A stretch of DNA of 64,000 nucleotides from Flavobacterium degerlachei (GCF_900106645.1 NZ_FNMV01000017.1:1-64000), one strand, 5' to 3'. Positions 33,956 to 43,288 are shown, counted from the first letter of the stretch. The notes: a model not told the origin generated them from the sequence alone. Numbers and translations are program-made.

Positions 33956-35239
33956 ATGCCAATATTAGCAAACGATACAAACAGAAAATCATGGTTAGAA
34001 GTACCAGAAAATAGTGATTTCCCTATTCAAAACATTCCTTTTGGCGTTTTCTTAACTAAAGAAAATATAGTAACCGTAGGAACTCGAATTGGTAATTCTG
34101 CTATCGATTTAGGGGCTTTGCAGCAAATGAATTACTTTGCAGGTATTGAATTAACTGATGATATGTTCATGCAAGACACTCTTAATGACTTTATTTCCGA
34201 TGGACAAAAAACATGGAGATTAGTTAGAAATCGAATTGCGGAAATTTTTGACGAGACCAATTCAAAATTAAGAGATAATGCAAAGCATCGTGATATTGTT
34301 ATTTTCGAGATAGACGATGTCGAAATGCAGTTGCCTGTATTAATAGGTGACTACACTGACTTTTATTCAAGCAAAGAACATGCTACAAATGTAGGAAAAA
34401 TGTTCAGAGACCCAGATAATGCATTATTACCAAACTGGCTTCACATACCCGTAGGATATCATGGTAGAAGTTCTACTATTGTTCCTTCAGGAATTCCTAT
34501 TCACAGACCTATAGGTCAAACATTACCAGCCGGTGAAACTACACCTGTTTTTGGCCCGTCACGTTTAATTGATTTCGAACTAGAAACCGCTTTCATCACT
34601 ACTGATGCTAATGTAATGGGTGAAATGATCCCAATTAATGAAGTAGAAGAGTACATATTTGGAATGGTTTTATTAAATGACTGGAGCGCACGCGATATTC
34701 AAAAATGGGAATATGTGCCTCTAGGACCGTTCTTGGCAAAAAACTTTGCGTCGTCTATATCTCCTTGGATTGTAACCATGGATGCTCTAGAGCCATTTAG
34801 AGTTCTAAGCCCTAAACAAAATCCAAGTCCATTGCCTTATTTACAGCAAAAAGGAAAACATTCTTTTGACATCAATTTAGAAGTTGCAATACAACCAGAG
34901 CACGCAGAACCTACGGTAATAAGTAAAACCAACTTCAAGTACATGTATTGGACTATGAGCCAACAATTAACACATCATACTTCAAACGGTTGTCGTGTAA
35001 ATTCAGGTGACATGATGGGGTCTGGAACAATTTCAGGTCCAACTCCTGATAGTTACGGTTCGATGTTAGAATTGACATGGGGAGGAAAAAACCCAATAAA
35101 ACTGAACGACGGAACGGAACGTAAATTTATCAATGACAATGACACTGTGATTATCAAAGGTTTTTGCAAAAATGGACAGGTAAGAATCGGCTTTGGAGAA
35201 GTCTCTTCAAAATTATTACCACCGTTTGTACGAAAATAA
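33956..35239 (+). CDS. fahA: fumarylacetoacetase
   Basis: A 427-residue enzyme of the last step of tyrosine breakdown, splitting fumarylacetoacetate into fumarate and acetoacetate. Family blocks include FGVFLTKEN in the SH3-like N-terminal domain, the metal and active site region DYTDFYSSKEHATNVG, LPNWLHIPVGYHGRSSTIVPSG, LIDFELETAF with metal-binding Glu residues, and LLNDWSARDIQKWEYVPLGPFLAKNF. It stands alone between its own promoter and a strong terminator; the other tyrosine-pathway genes are not in the window. Confidence 0.96.
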   Translation: MPILANDTNRKSWLEVPENSDFPIQNIPFGVFLTKENIVTVGTRIGNSAIDLGALQQMNYFAGIELTDDMFMQDTLNDFISDGQKTWRLVRNRIAEIFDETNSKLRDNAKHRDIVIFEIDDVEMQLPVLIGDYTDFYSSKEHATNVGKMFRDPDNALLPNWLHIPVGYHGRSSTIVPSGIPIHRPIGQTLPAGETTPVFGPSRLIDFELETAFITTDANVMGEMIPINEVEEYIFGMVLLNDWSARDIQKWEYVPLGPFLAKNFASSISPWIVTMDALEPFRVLSPKQNPSPLPYLQQKGKHSFDINLEVAIQPEHAEPTVISKTNFKYMYWTMSQQLTHHTSNGCRVNSGDMMGSGTISGPTPDSYGSMLELTWGGKNPIKLNDGTERKFINDNDTVIIKGFCKNGQVRIGFGEVSSKLLPPFVRK

Positions 35240-35260
35240 TTTTCTAATAATAATCATAAA

Positions 35261-35293
35261 AAAGTCCCATTTGTATATGCAAAATGGGACTTT
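35261..35293. terminator. strong bidirectional terminator between fahA and fsa
   Basis: AAAGTCCCATTT (35261-35272) pairs with AAATGGGACTTT (35282-35293) over an 9-base loop, with A and T tracts at the two sides, so it can terminate both convergent transcripts. Confidence 0.9.
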
Positions 35294-35343
35294 TTCTATT
35301 TCAATAAGTGGTCACTAAAAATCGGATCACTTAATATAACTTC

Positions 35344-36000
35344 TTATTTATTTCCTTTTTCGAAATCAGCAACAAACTGAGCTAATCCGCTATCAGTTAA
35401 TGGGTGTTTCAACAATCCGTAAATTGCAGAAAGTGGTCCAGTCATAACATCAGCACCAATTTTAGCACAGTTTACAATATGCATTGTGTGACGTACAGAA
35501 GCAGCAAGAATTTGAGTTTCATAACCGTAGTTGTCATAAATCAATCTGATTTCCTCGATTAATGCTAATCCATCTGTAGAAATATCGTCTAAACGACCAA
35601 TAAATGGAGAAACATAAGTAGCACCCGCTTTAGCAGCTAATAAAGCTTGACCTGCAGAGAATACTAATGTTACATTCGTTTTAATTCCTTTATCAGAAAA
35701 GTATTTAGCAGCCATAACACCTTCTTTGGTCATTGGCAATTTAACAACGATTTGCTCATGTAAATCAGCTAATTCTTCACCTTCTTTAACCATACCATCA
35801 TAATCAAGCGCATTCACTTCAGCACTTACATCACCGTCAACAAGATTACAAATGTCAACATAATGCTTCATAATGTTGTTTTTTCCAGTAATTCCTTCTT
35901 TCGCCATCAATGATGGGTTAGTCGTAACTCCGTCCAAAACTCCTAATGCTTGCGCTTCCTTAATTTGAGCTAAATTAGCCGTGTCAATAAAAAATTTCAT
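35344..36000 (-). CDS. fsa: fructose-6-phosphate aldolase / small transaldolase
   Basis: A 218-residue class I aldolase of the FSA/TalC/MipB group. It starts [36 protein letters not shown], carries the Schiff-base lysine in [13 protein letters not shown] and ends in a [15 protein letters not shown] helix. Annotation as transaldolase or fructose-6-phosphate aldolase is hard to decide from sequence alone; single residues near the active site set this in tested members. Upstream sits a GC-rich repeated element. Confidence 0.93.
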   Translation of the reverse strand: MKFFIDTANLAQIKEAQALGVLDGVTTNPSLMAKEGITGKNNIMKHYVDICNLVDGDVSAEVNALDYDGMVKEGEELADLHEQIVVKLPMTKEGVMAAKYFSDKGIKTNVTLVFSAGQALLAAKAGATYVSPFIGRLDDISTDGLALIEEIRLIYDNYGYETQILAASVRHTMHIVNCAKIGADVMTGPLSAIYGLLKHPLTDSGLAQFVADFEKGNK

Positions 36001-36033
36001 AATATTTATAATTAAATTGTGTGTTCTTTTTTT

Positions 36034-36155
36034 GGGCGTGACCCTCTTTAATCCCGATAGCTATCGGGATCGGGTCGGGCTATTCGCTACAAGTCCTCGC
36101 ATCGTTTCGCTATCGCTACACGCTGCTGTGGGCTTTTCACTACTATCCCTCACGC
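36034..36155. repeat. GC-rich intergenic repeat element with terminal inverted repeats
   Basis: An approximately 120-base island, clearly richer in G+C than its surroundings, is bounded by GCGTGA (36036-36041) and TCACGC (36150-36155), a 6-base inverted repeat. It contains a perfect 20-base palindrome at 36051-36070 (ATCCCGATAG and its complement) and a GGGTCGGGCTATTCGCTAC segment. I recall elements with such GGGCGTGACC...ACTATCCCTCACGC ends being dispersed in intergenic regions of flavobacterial genomes, but have no formal name for them. It lies before fsa and behind a small membrane protein gene. Confidence 0.6.
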
Positions 36156-36183
36156 AAATCTGCTGCAAAATTACAACTTAAAT

Positions 36184-36384
36184 TTACTTAACTAAATTGT
36201 TTTTATTCAATTCTTTCAATTCGTCTCTAATTTCCTCTAGAACATTAAGTATATCCTCCTTATAGAGATCGTTATTATTTATTTTATCACTAACTGACTT
36301 CAATATCCTACGAATAATAAACCAAAAAACAATAACGCATAAACCCATCAAAATTAAAGGTAGTGATTCTGATATTTTTTCCAT
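36184..36384 (-). CDS. small membrane protein with C-terminal coiled coil
   Basis: A 66-residue protein with one membrane helix (SLPLILMGLCVIVFWFIIRRIL) followed by a charged helical segment (NVLEEIRDELKELNKN) likely to form a coiled coil. I do not recognise a family. It begins 2 bases after the SDR stop codon, so it is probably co-translated with that gene. Confidence 0.6.
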   Translation of the reverse strand: MEKISESLPLILMGLCVIVFWFIIRRILKSVSDKINNNDLYKEDILNVLEEIRDELKELNKNNLVK

Positions 36385-36386
36385 AA

Positions 36387-37190
36387 TTATAATTTATAAT
36401 GGTTCATTAGCATTTTTTCATATACTTTATCAGGTAAAATTCGCTTAAGTACTATCGAAAATTTCTGCATAAAAGCACCCACTTTGTAATGAATTTTAGG
36501 CTCTTTTGTTTGAATAATCGCGTAAACTGCTTCGGCCATTTCATTGGGATTGCTTCCGCTATCCACATGTTCATCCATTGTTTTTAGGGTATTCCCGTAA
36601 GGAACTTCATATGCCGAACCTTCAATTACCGGAGCATGATAGCGACCCGCGGCAATATTCGTTGCAAAATCACCAGGTGCTACATTAGTAATGTGAACTC
36701 CAAATGATTTCACTTCCATGCGCATTGCTTCCGTGATCAACTCTAGAGCACCTTTCGAAGCAGAATAAACGCCACGGTAAGGCAATCCCATATAACCCGC
36801 AATAGAAGTAATATTGATAATCAATCCCGATTTTTGTGAACGCATTTGTGGCAAAGCCGCTTTCATCACTTCAATAGGACCAAATAAATTAATCTCAAAA
36901 TTATTCTTGATTTCCTCAGTTGGAATCTCTTCTAAAGGTCCAGTTATCCCTACTCCTGCATTGTTAATTACAACATCTAATCTTCCTGATATAGCAATGA
37001 TTTTAGCAATTGCCGCCTGAATTGAAACAGTGTCCCTAACGTCTAAGGCCACTAATGGAAAAACAGAGTTAAGAATCCGTTCCGGGTTTCTACTAGTTCC
37101 ATAAACAATAAAACCTTTGTTATGTAAAAATTCCCCAATAGACTTCCCTATTCCGGAGGAACCTCCAGTAATTAAAACCACTTTACTCAT
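36387..37190 (-). CDS. SDR family oxidoreductase
   Basis: A 267-residue short-chain dehydrogenase/reductase. The nucleotide site reads ITGGSSGIGKSIGEFL, the structural motif NNAGVG follows at about residue 84, and the catalytic Ser (INITSIAGYMG) and Tyr-Lys pair (YSASKGAL) are present. The length and the C-terminal FSIVLKRILPDKVYEKMLM helix resemble membrane-associated SDRs of lipid or retinol-type substrates. The substrate is unknown. Confidence 0.9.
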   Translation of the reverse strand: MSKVVLITGGSSGIGKSIGEFLHNKGFIVYGTSRNPERILNSVFPLVALDVRDTVSIQAAIAKIIAISGRLDVVINNAGVGITGPLEEIPTEEIKNNFEINLFGPIEVMKAALPQMRSQKSGLIINITSIAGYMGLPYRGVYSASKGALELITEAMRMEVKSFGVHITNVAPGDFATNIAAGRYHAPVIEGSAYEVPYGNTLKTMDEHVDSGSNPNEMAEAVYAIIQTKEPKIHYKVGAFMQKFSIVLKRILPDKVYEKMLMNHYKL

Positions 37191-37295
37191 ATTGCTTGTT
37201 GTTTAACTGTATTTTAGTATAGACCAAAAATAAAAAAATCCTCCATACGGAAGACTGTAATTATTTTTATTTTGAAAACATTTCAAAATTGGCAT

Positions 37296-37328
37296 AAAAA
37301 AAATCTGTCTCGCCTTAACGAACAGATT
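37296..37328 (-). terminator. terminator of the SRP RNA gene
   Basis: On the minus strand a hairpin made of AATCTGT and ACAGATT (37322-37328 with 37302-37308) is followed by eight T residues, directly downstream of the SRP RNA 3' end, which itself carries a T tract. Confidence 0.75.
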
Positions 37329-37338
37329 ATAAAAAAAT

Positions 37339-37431
37339 GGCAAGCGACCTACATCGCACCGCTCAACCACGTACCCTTGCTATGTTCCCATCCTGGGGGA
37401 GTCTGCAGGAGCTGGTCGTGTAGGACTTGCC
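37339..37431 (-). ncRNA. ffs: signal recognition particle RNA, small bacterial type (4.5S)
   Basis: On the minus strand the RNA starts GGCAAGTCCTACA and ends TGTAGGTCGCTTGCC, so the ends pair into the closing stem. The conserved domain IV loop region reads CTCCCCCAGGATGGGAACATAGCAAGGGTA, which resembles SRP domain IV with the GGGAA-type symmetric loop and AGCAAGGGTA, and the 3' strand contains GGTGCGATGTAGG, as in the 4.5S RNA of E. coli (GTGCCGGGATGTAGC). It binds Ffh and guides membrane proteins to the translocon. A canonical promoter lies directly before it and a terminator directly after it. Confidence 0.9.
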
Positions 37432-37435
37432 GGTG

Positions 37436-37465
37436 CAAATATACAATCTTTTTATATTTTTGCAA
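37436..37465 (-). promoter_or_regulatory. canonical promoter of the SRP RNA gene
   Basis: On the minus strand TTG (37465-37463) and TATATTTG (37443-37436) are separated by exactly 19 bases. Transcription would begin about 5 bases later, at the GGCAAG that opens the closing stem, in good agreement with the RNA 5' end. Confidence 0.8.
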
Positions 37466-37519
37466 GCGCTTTGTCCTCTAAAAATAACATTGTATATTGG
37501 TCTATACAAAATTTAAACG

Positions 37520-38569
37520 ATGAAAAAATATAACTTACTATCTATCATTTTATTAGGAATCACAATTTCTAACTGTGGTGATAAAAAAAAGGGAGAAAAT
37601 ACCATATTTAATTTCGATACTTCGAAATTTGCTGCTAAATATCAGCCTCAAGAGGTACTTGACTTGACTATTTTGAATCCAGAATCGAAAAAAGTCGATA
37701 GCATTATATACTATGTCAATGATAAAAAGATAGCTTCAAGAAAAGATGCAGATAAACTAACCTTTGAATTGAAAGACCAAAAATTAGGCTACCAAAATCT
37801 AAAAGCGTTGGTATACTATGAAGGTGAAAACTCAGAAGCAACCGCAAGAGTAGAATTAGTATCGAATGTACAACCAAAACTATTAAAGTATAAAATTGTA
37901 AACACCTACCCTCACGACATTACTTCGTTTACGGAAGGTTTAGAGTTTTACAAAGACACATTATATGAAAGTACAGGACTTAATGGTAAATCCTATTTCA
38001 GAAAATACGATTATAAAACTGGAAAAGTATACAAACAAGTAGATCTTGATGCAAAATACTTTGGCGAAGGAATTACATTCGTTAATGACAAATTATACCA
38101 ATTGACTTGGCAGGAAAAAACTGGTTTTATCTACAATGCTAAAACATTAAAACTAGAAAAAACTTTTTCATACGATAAAGACATCGAAGGTTGGGGAATG
38201 ACTAATGACGGAAAATACATCTATCAAACAGATAAAACCGAGAAAATTTGGAAAATGGATCCAGACACTCAAAAGATGATTGATTATATTAATGTATATT
38301 CTGGTAGCTCAAAAATAAAAGCAATCAACGAACTAGAATGGATTGACGGAAAAATCTACACCAATGTTTGGCAGAAAGATGCTATTGCAGTAGTAAACCC
38401 TATAAATGGAGCTGTAGAGGGCGTTCTAGACATGTCAGGATTAAGAAAACTAATTAATGGAACTCCTGATGATTATTTAAATGGTATCGCTTACAACCCA
38501 AAAACTAAAACCATTTTTGTAACCGGAAAAAACTGGGATAAACTTTTTGAAATTACAGTTTCAGAATAA
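37520..38569 (+). CDS. glutaminyl-peptide cyclotransferase, lipoprotein
   Basis: A 349-residue lipoprotein (signal ending TISNCGDK, Cys20). The second half is a five-bladed propeller of the plant-type glutamine cyclotransferase family (PF05096): PHDITSFTEGLEFYKDTLYESTGLNGKS, FGEGITFVNDKLYQLTWQEKTGFIYNA, EGWGMTNDGKYIYQTDKTEKI and INELEWIDGKIYTNVW. The enzyme forms N-terminal pyroglutamate on exported proteins. The first 110 residues form an extra beta-sandwich domain. hutI follows by 13 bases in the same direction. Confidence 0.9.
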   Translation: MKKYNLLSIILLGITISNCGDKKKGENTIFNFDTSKFAAKYQPQEVLDLTILNPESKKVDSIIYYVNDKKIASRKDADKLTFELKDQKLGYQNLKALVYYEGENSEATARVELVSNVQPKLLKYKIVNTYPHDITSFTEGLEFYKDTLYESTGLNGKSYFRKYDYKTGKVYKQVDLDAKYFGEGITFVNDKLYQLTWQEKTGFIYNAKTLKLEKTFSYDKDIEGWGMTNDGKYIYQTDKTEKIWKMDPDTQKMIDYINVYSGSSKIKAINELEWIDGKIYTNVWQKDAIAVVNPINGAVEGVLDMSGLRKLINGTPDDYLNGIAYNPKTKTIFVTGKNWDKLFEITVSE

Positions 38570-38582
38570 CAAAAAAAACAAA

Positions 38583-39821
38583 ATGACAACATTAATCACC
38601 AATATCAAGGAATTGCTTCAAGTTCGAGAAACTTCAGTTTCGAAAGTTTCTGGTGATGAAATGGCTATTCTTCCAACAATCAAAAATGCGTACCTATTAA
38701 TTAAAGACAATTTGATTGCTGATTTTGGCGCTATGGAAAACCTTCCTACAAAAACGGCAGACACCGTTATTGATGCAACTGGAAAAATTGTTTTACCTAC
38801 TTGGTGCGACAGCCATACGCATATTGTGTACGCCGGGAATCGCGAACAGGAATTTGTAGATAGAATCAATGGTCTAACCTATGAAGAAATTGCCAACCGC
38901 GGCGGAGGTATTTTAAATTCGGCTAAAAAGCTGAATGAATCATCAGAAGAAGAAATCTACCAACAATCAAAAGAGCGCTTAGAAGATGTAATACGTTTGG
39001 GAACTGGAGCTGTAGAAATTAAATCTGGATATGGACTCTCATTAGACGGGGAGCTAAAAATACTTCGCGTTATCAAACAATTATCTAAGCAGTATCCTAT
39101 AACCATAAAAGCTACTTTTCTTGGAGCACATGCTATTCCATTAGAATACAAAGAAAACAGAAAAGGCTATATTGATTTGATAATTGACGAAATGCTTCCT
39201 GAAATTGCAAAGAACCAACTCGCTGAGTATATCGATGTTTTTTGCGAAACAGGCTATTTTACGGTTGCGGAGACGGAACAAATTATGGAAGCAGGAATTC
39301 GCTTTGGCTTAAAGCCAAAAATTCACGTGAATCAATTCAATTCAATTGGAGGAGTACAAGCAGCCATAATGTACAGTGCGCTTTCAGTGGACCATCTTGA
39401 AGTCATGAAAACAGAAGATATTATTGCCTTAAAAAATACAGAGACCATGCCAGTTGCTTTGCCATCTTGCTCCTATTTCTTGAGTATTCCTTATACACCA
39501 GCACGCGAAATGATCGCAGCCGGTCTTCCTATTGCACTTGCAACTGATTACAACCCTGGCTCAACCCCATCTGGAAACATGAATTTTGTCGTAGCTACTG
39601 CTTGCATAAAAATGAAAATGACTCCTGAAGAAGCCATAAATGCAGCAACAATAAATGGTGCCTACGCCATGGGACTTTCAGATACTCATGGAAGCATCAC
39701 CATAGGAAAAAAAGCGAATCTTATTATTACAAAGCCAATTCCCTCCTACTATCAATTGCCCTATGCCTTTGGCAGTAACTTAATTGAAACAGTAATACTG
39801 GAAGGAAAAAATATTACATAA
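38583..39821 (+). CDS. hutI: imidazolonepropionase
   Basis: A 412-residue amidohydrolase of histidine degradation, turning 4-imidazolone-5-propanoate into N-formimidoyl-glutamate. Metal ligands appear in CDSHTHIVYAGNRE and HVNQF and SVDHLE; KSGYGLS and the LPSCSYFL and ATDYNPGSTPSGN blocks are diagnostic. I use ATG 38583 (MTTLITN) instead of an earlier in-frame TTG inside the preceding gene. Ends in a bidirectional terminator shared with the coiled-coil gene. Confidence 0.95.
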   Translation: MTTLITNIKELLQVRETSVSKVSGDEMAILPTIKNAYLLIKDNLIADFGAMENLPTKTADTVIDATGKIVLPTWCDSHTHIVYAGNREQEFVDRINGLTYEEIANRGGGILNSAKKLNESSEEEIYQQSKERLEDVIRLGTGAVEIKSGYGLSLDGELKILRVIKQLSKQYPITIKATFLGAHAIPLEYKENRKGYIDLIIDEMLPEIAKNQLAEYIDVFCETGYFTVAETEQIMEAGIRFGLKPKIHVNQFNSIGGVQAAIMYSALSVDHLEVMKTEDIIALKNTETMPVALPSCSYFLSIPYTPAREMIAAGLPIALATDYNPGSTPSGNMNFVVATACIKMKMTPEEAINAATINGAYAMGLSDTHGSITIGKKANLIITKPIPSYYQLPYAFGSNLIETVILEGKNIT

Positions 39822-39823
39822 AA

Positions 39824-39848
39824 AAAGAGGAGCAATTAGCTCCTCTTT
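39824..39848. terminator. bidirectional terminator after hutI
   Basis: AAAGAGGAGC (39824-39833) and GCTCCTCTTT (39839-39848) form a perfect stem with a 5-base loop, flanked by A and T tracts. It ends both convergent transcripts. Confidence 0.9.
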
Positions 39849-39872
39849 TTTTTTTTACTTGATAATATACTC

Positions 39873-40757
39873 TTATTTTAAAACAAAACTTGTCTTAGAA
39901 ACTAGTTCCCCTTTATTAAAGATATTGATATAGTAAGTTCCTTTAGCAAAGTCTTTTCCTTTTAAATCTTGTGTAACTTTAACTGTTTTGTTTTCATAAG
40001 CAACATTAGTCGCAAAACTATACGTTAAAGTATTATCTCCAAAAGTTTCAGTTTTCTTATCACCTAAAACATTGTTTTTACTATCAATAACCTGTACTTG
40101 GTACGTTTTATCACCTGATTGAGCAATTTGATTTTCAGCAATTGTGAAGCTTACTCTAAGAACGTCAGCTCTGCTCGCTTTGTCAGTTTCTATTTGTTTA
40201 CCAGAACTTCTTAATTTAAAAGCAGATCCAGTTGTATTTAAAACTGTTAATTTCGAACCTTTTTCAACCGCTTTTGCCAATTCTTCGTTTTGCCCAGCTA
40301 ATGCTTCAACATTTTTCTTAGTTTCAGTCAATACAACAACAGTACTGTCACGTTGCGTAGTTAAGGTGGTATTTTGCTTTTTTAAACCTTCATTTTCTGC
40401 CATTAAAGTTTTCATATTACTTTGTAAAGCAATAAATTGAGTTTTGTATTTTGCTAGCGAAGCAACATCTCCTTTAGATTTTTTTAAGTCAGAAATTAAA
40501 TTCACAACTTTATCTCTTTCTTGAATCAATTCATCAGACATAGAAGTATTTTCAGCGATTGCAGCATCATATGTTGCTTTTAAATTTTCTAAATCCTTCA
40601 TAACTGTTTCTTTATCAGTCATTGTAGATTTCAATTCAGTCTGTACAGTAGTCACATCAGATGTAACTTTAAAAATATAGATTAAACTCCCCACTAGTAA
40701 AACTGCTAACACTGCAATTATTGCTTTTAGACTTGAACTACTTTTTTGATTTTCCAT
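39873..40757 (-). CDS. membrane-anchored coiled-coil protein
   Basis: A 294-residue protein (ATG 40757, MENQKSSSS; a longer start adds 10 Lys-rich residues). One membrane helix (AIIAVLAVLLVGSLIYIF) is followed by an approximately 140-residue coiled coil (TELKSTMTDKETVMKDLENLKATYDAA and on), and a C-terminal beta-rich domain of about 110 residues (LRVSFTIAENQIAQSGDKTYQVQVID). Such proteins are common in flavobacteria without assigned function; a periplasmic spacer or scaffold role is plausible. It sits between the two hut genes on the other strand. Confidence 0.75.
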   Translation of the reverse strand: MENQKSSSSLKAIIAVLAVLLVGSLIYIFKVTSDVTTVQTELKSTMTDKETVMKDLENLKATYDAAIAENTSMSDELIQERDKVVNLISDLKKSKGDVASLAKYKTQFIALQSNMKTLMAENEGLKKQNTTLTTQRDSTVVVLTETKKNVEALAGQNEELAKAVEKGSKLTVLNTTGSAFKLRSSGKQIETDKASRADVLRVSFTIAENQIAQSGDKTYQVQVIDSKNNVLGDKKTETFGDNTLTYSFATNVAYENKTVKVTQDLKGKDFAKGTYYINIFNKGELVSKTSFVLK

Positions 40758-40852
40758 TTTAATTAATTTTTTTTTCAAATTTAACAATATATATTAAAGT
40801 TAAACGAAAGTTAACACAATTATAGTATTTTTGAAAAAAATATTTTTTTTAT

Positions 40853-41890
40853 ATGGAAAAGCTTCTGCCTTTTACAATGAATGATCTCGCCAAAATTACC
40901 AACCACCGAAGCGGAGAAATTAAATTTGGTGAAAAAATGATTACAGTGCCTAAAGGGACTGATACAATTTCATTTTTAAAAACCTGCGAAGCAAAATATG
41001 TCTTACTTGGAATTCCTGAGGACATTGGAGTTAGAGCCAATTTTGGAAGACCTGGAGCCGCATCTGCTTGGGATAGCGCCATCAAAAACATAGCAAATAT
41101 TCAACACAATCGCTTTTGCAAAGGAAGCCAAATCATTGTTTTAGGACAGGTTAATGTTTGTGAAGAAATGAAAGAAGTTGAGCATTTAGACTTTAATGAT
41201 ATTGACGATCGTTCTAAATTAAGTCAATTAGTTGAAAGAATAGATAAAGATGTTTCTCATATTATATTTAACATTATCAAAGCCGGAAAAACCCCAATAA
41301 TTATTGGAGGTGGACATAATAACTCTTACGGAAACATAAAAGGTGCAGCACTTGCGAAGGGCAAATCAATTAATGCTATAAATTTTGATGCACATTCTGA
41401 TTTCAGAATCTTAGAAGGACGCCATAGCGGAAATGGTTTTTCATATGCTTTCGAAGAAGGTTTTTTGAAAAAATATTTTGTCTTTGGTTTACATGAAAAT
41501 TACACCTCTAAAAGTGTACTTGACATTATAAAAAAAACCGAAGATCGAGTGCGGTATAATACTTATGACGGTATAAAGATTAGAAAAGAAAAAGATTTCA
41601 GTTTAGAGATGAACACTGCACTAGCATTTGTCGAAACTGATTGTTTCGGAATCGAAATTGATTTGGATGCAATACCAAATATAGCTAGCAGCGCAATGAC
41701 TTTGAGTGGTTTTTCTGTAGAAGAATTGAGGCAGTTTATTTCCTTTTTTGCCAAAAACAAAAATGCTACTTACCTGCATATATGTGAAGGTGCTCCAAGC
41801 TTAGGAGAAGATAAAAATAATCACCTTATAGGAAAATTGATTGGTTATCTAGTCACTGACTTTATAAAATCAAACAATACCATTGGTTAA
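40853..41890 (+). CDS. hutG: formimidoylglutamase, arginase family
   Basis: A 345-residue enzyme of the ureohydrolase (arginase/agmatinase) superfamily. Mn-binding motifs are GGGHNNSYG, NFDAHSDFR and, near the end, ETDCFGIEIDLDAI. In context with hutI it is best read as formimidoylglutamase of histidine breakdown, splitting N-formimidoyl-glutamate into glutamate and formamide; the family alone would allow arginase-like activity. A -7-like TATTTTTG lies at 40826-40833. hutU and hutH are not in the window. Confidence 0.85.
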   Translation: MEKLLPFTMNDLAKITNHRSGEIKFGEKMITVPKGTDTISFLKTCEAKYVLLGIPEDIGVRANFGRPGAASAWDSAIKNIANIQHNRFCKGSQIIVLGQVNVCEEMKEVEHLDFNDIDDRSKLSQLVERIDKDVSHIIFNIIKAGKTPIIIGGGHNNSYGNIKGAALAKGKSINAINFDAHSDFRILEGRHSGNGFSYAFEEGFLKKYFVFGLHENYTSKSVLDIIKKTEDRVRYNTYDGIKIRKEKDFSLEMNTALAFVETDCFGIEIDLDAIPNIASSAMTLSGFSVEELRQFISFFAKNKNATYLHICEGAPSLGEDKNNHLIGKLIGYLVTDFIKSNNTIG

Positions 41891-42028
41891 TCAAAAGCCG
41901 TAATTTTATATACCATATAACAGGTATAACTTAATTCGAATATTTAGCAGAAATACCCATCAAAAATAATAATACTATCTTTGCAAAACTATCTATGTAC
42001 TTAATACAAGATATTTAATTGTAAAAAT

Positions 42029-43288
42029 ATGTTATTCGAAGAATTATCACTTTCAAAAAGTATCCAAAGAGCCGTATATGAACAAGGCTATACTAACCCC
42101 ACTCCCATCCAAGAACAATCAATTCCTCTAGTTTTAGCAGGAAAAGATTTAATAGGATGCGCACAAACAGGAACAGGAAAAACGGCAGCATTTGCCATAC
42201 CCATTATACATCAACTACACCGTATTGTAGGATCGTCAAAAAAAGCCAAACAAATTCGTGCTCTGGTAGTAACTCCTACTCGAGAATTAGCAGTTCAAAT
42301 TGGTCAAAGTTTTGACACTTACGGAAAATATACTAATTTAACGCAACTTACCATTTTTGGAGGAGTCTCTCAAAACCCACAAGTAGATGCGCTAAAAAAT
42401 GGTGTTGACATTTTAATTGCAACCCCAGGAAGGTTATTGGACTTGCATAAGCAAGGTTTTATTGATCTTGACCACTTGCATTGTTTAGTTCTGGATGAAG
42501 CGGATCAAATGCTTGATATGGGTTTTGTAAACGATGTAAAAAAAATCGTCAAGCTTACTCCTAAAAACAGACAGACCTTATTTTTCTCTGCAACGATGCC
42601 AATGGCAATACGTGAACTAGCTGAAATGTTTTTGACAAATCCAGAAACGGTAACGGTTTCACCCGTTTCGTCTACCGCTGAAAACGTAGAGCAACGTGTC
42701 TATTTTGTTGAAAAAACAGAAAAGCGCAACTTACTTTATAACTTAATCAAGAATGAAAACTTGACAGATGTATTGGTTTTTTCAAGAACAAAACATGGTG
42801 CAGACAATGTCGTAAAGGCTTTACGCAAAAATAACATTGCTGCCGAAGCTATTCATGGCGACAAATCACAAAATGCGAGACAACGCGTTTTAGAAGCATT
42901 CAAAAACAAAGAGGTTGGAGTTCTTGTAGCAACAGATATTGCTGCTCGTGGAATCGATATTGACCAATTGCCATATGTTATTAACTTTGACTTACCCAAT
43001 ATCCCTGAAACCTATGTACATCGTATTGGAAGAACTGGACGTGCCGGAAACGGTGGAGTTGCCATTTCTTTTTGTAGTAAAGACGAACATGGCTATTGGA
43101 AAGACATTCAAAAATTAATTAAAGTTGACGTAAAAACAGTTAGCGACCATCCTTATCCATGGCATTCAGGTAATCCTGAGACTGCTCCAGGAGGATCTAC
43201 TAAGCCAAAAAATTCAAATAGAAGTGGTGGAGCCCATAAATCTCGAAAATCGGATGCTTCGAAACAAAATAAGAAACGCTGGTACTAA
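42029..43288 (+). CDS. DEAD-box RNA helicase (RhlE type)
   Basis: A 419-residue helicase with Q motif (GYTNPTPIQEQSIP), Walker A (AQTGTGKTAAF), PTRELAVQ, DEAD box (VLDEADQMLDMGF), SAT motif (LFFSATMP), and C-terminal motifs ARGIDI and HRIGRTGRAG. The tail is short, Gly/Ser/Lys/Arg-rich (SNRSGGAHKSRKSDASKQNKKRW). The core is of the RhlE group involved in RNA remodelling, cold growth or ribosome assembly. A -7-like TATCTTTG lies at 41976-41983. Confidence 0.95.
   Translation: MLFEELSLSKSIQRAVYEQGYTNPTPIQEQSIPLVLAGKDLIGCAQTGTGKTAAFAIPIIHQLHRIVGSSKKAKQIRALVVTPTRELAVQIGQSFDTYGKYTNLTQLTIFGGVSQNPQVDALKNGVDILIATPGRLLDLHKQGFIDLDHLHCLVLDEADQMLDMGFVNDVKKIVKLTPKNRQTLFFSATMPMAIRELAEMFLTNPETVTVSPVSSTAENVEQRVYFVEKTEKRNLLYNLIKNENLTDVLVFSRTKHGADNVVKALRKNNIAAEAIHGDKSQNARQRVLEAFKNKEVGVLVATDIAARGIDIDQLPYVINFDLPNIPETYVHRIGRTGRAGNGGVAISFCSKDEHGYWKDIQKLIKVDVKTVSDHPYPWHSGNPETAPGGSTKPKNSNRSGGAHKSRKSDASKQNKKRWY

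Noticed and set aside
37272..37481. Plus-strand frame of 69 residues across the SRP RNA
   Set aside because: The sequence is explained by the structured RNA on the other strand with its own promoter and terminator.
37217..37507. 11-base inverted repeat GTATAGACCAA / TTGGTCTATAC flanking the SRP RNA gene
   Set aside because: Inverted repeats of this length within 300 bases are expected by chance several times in 64 kb; no further similarity around the arms.
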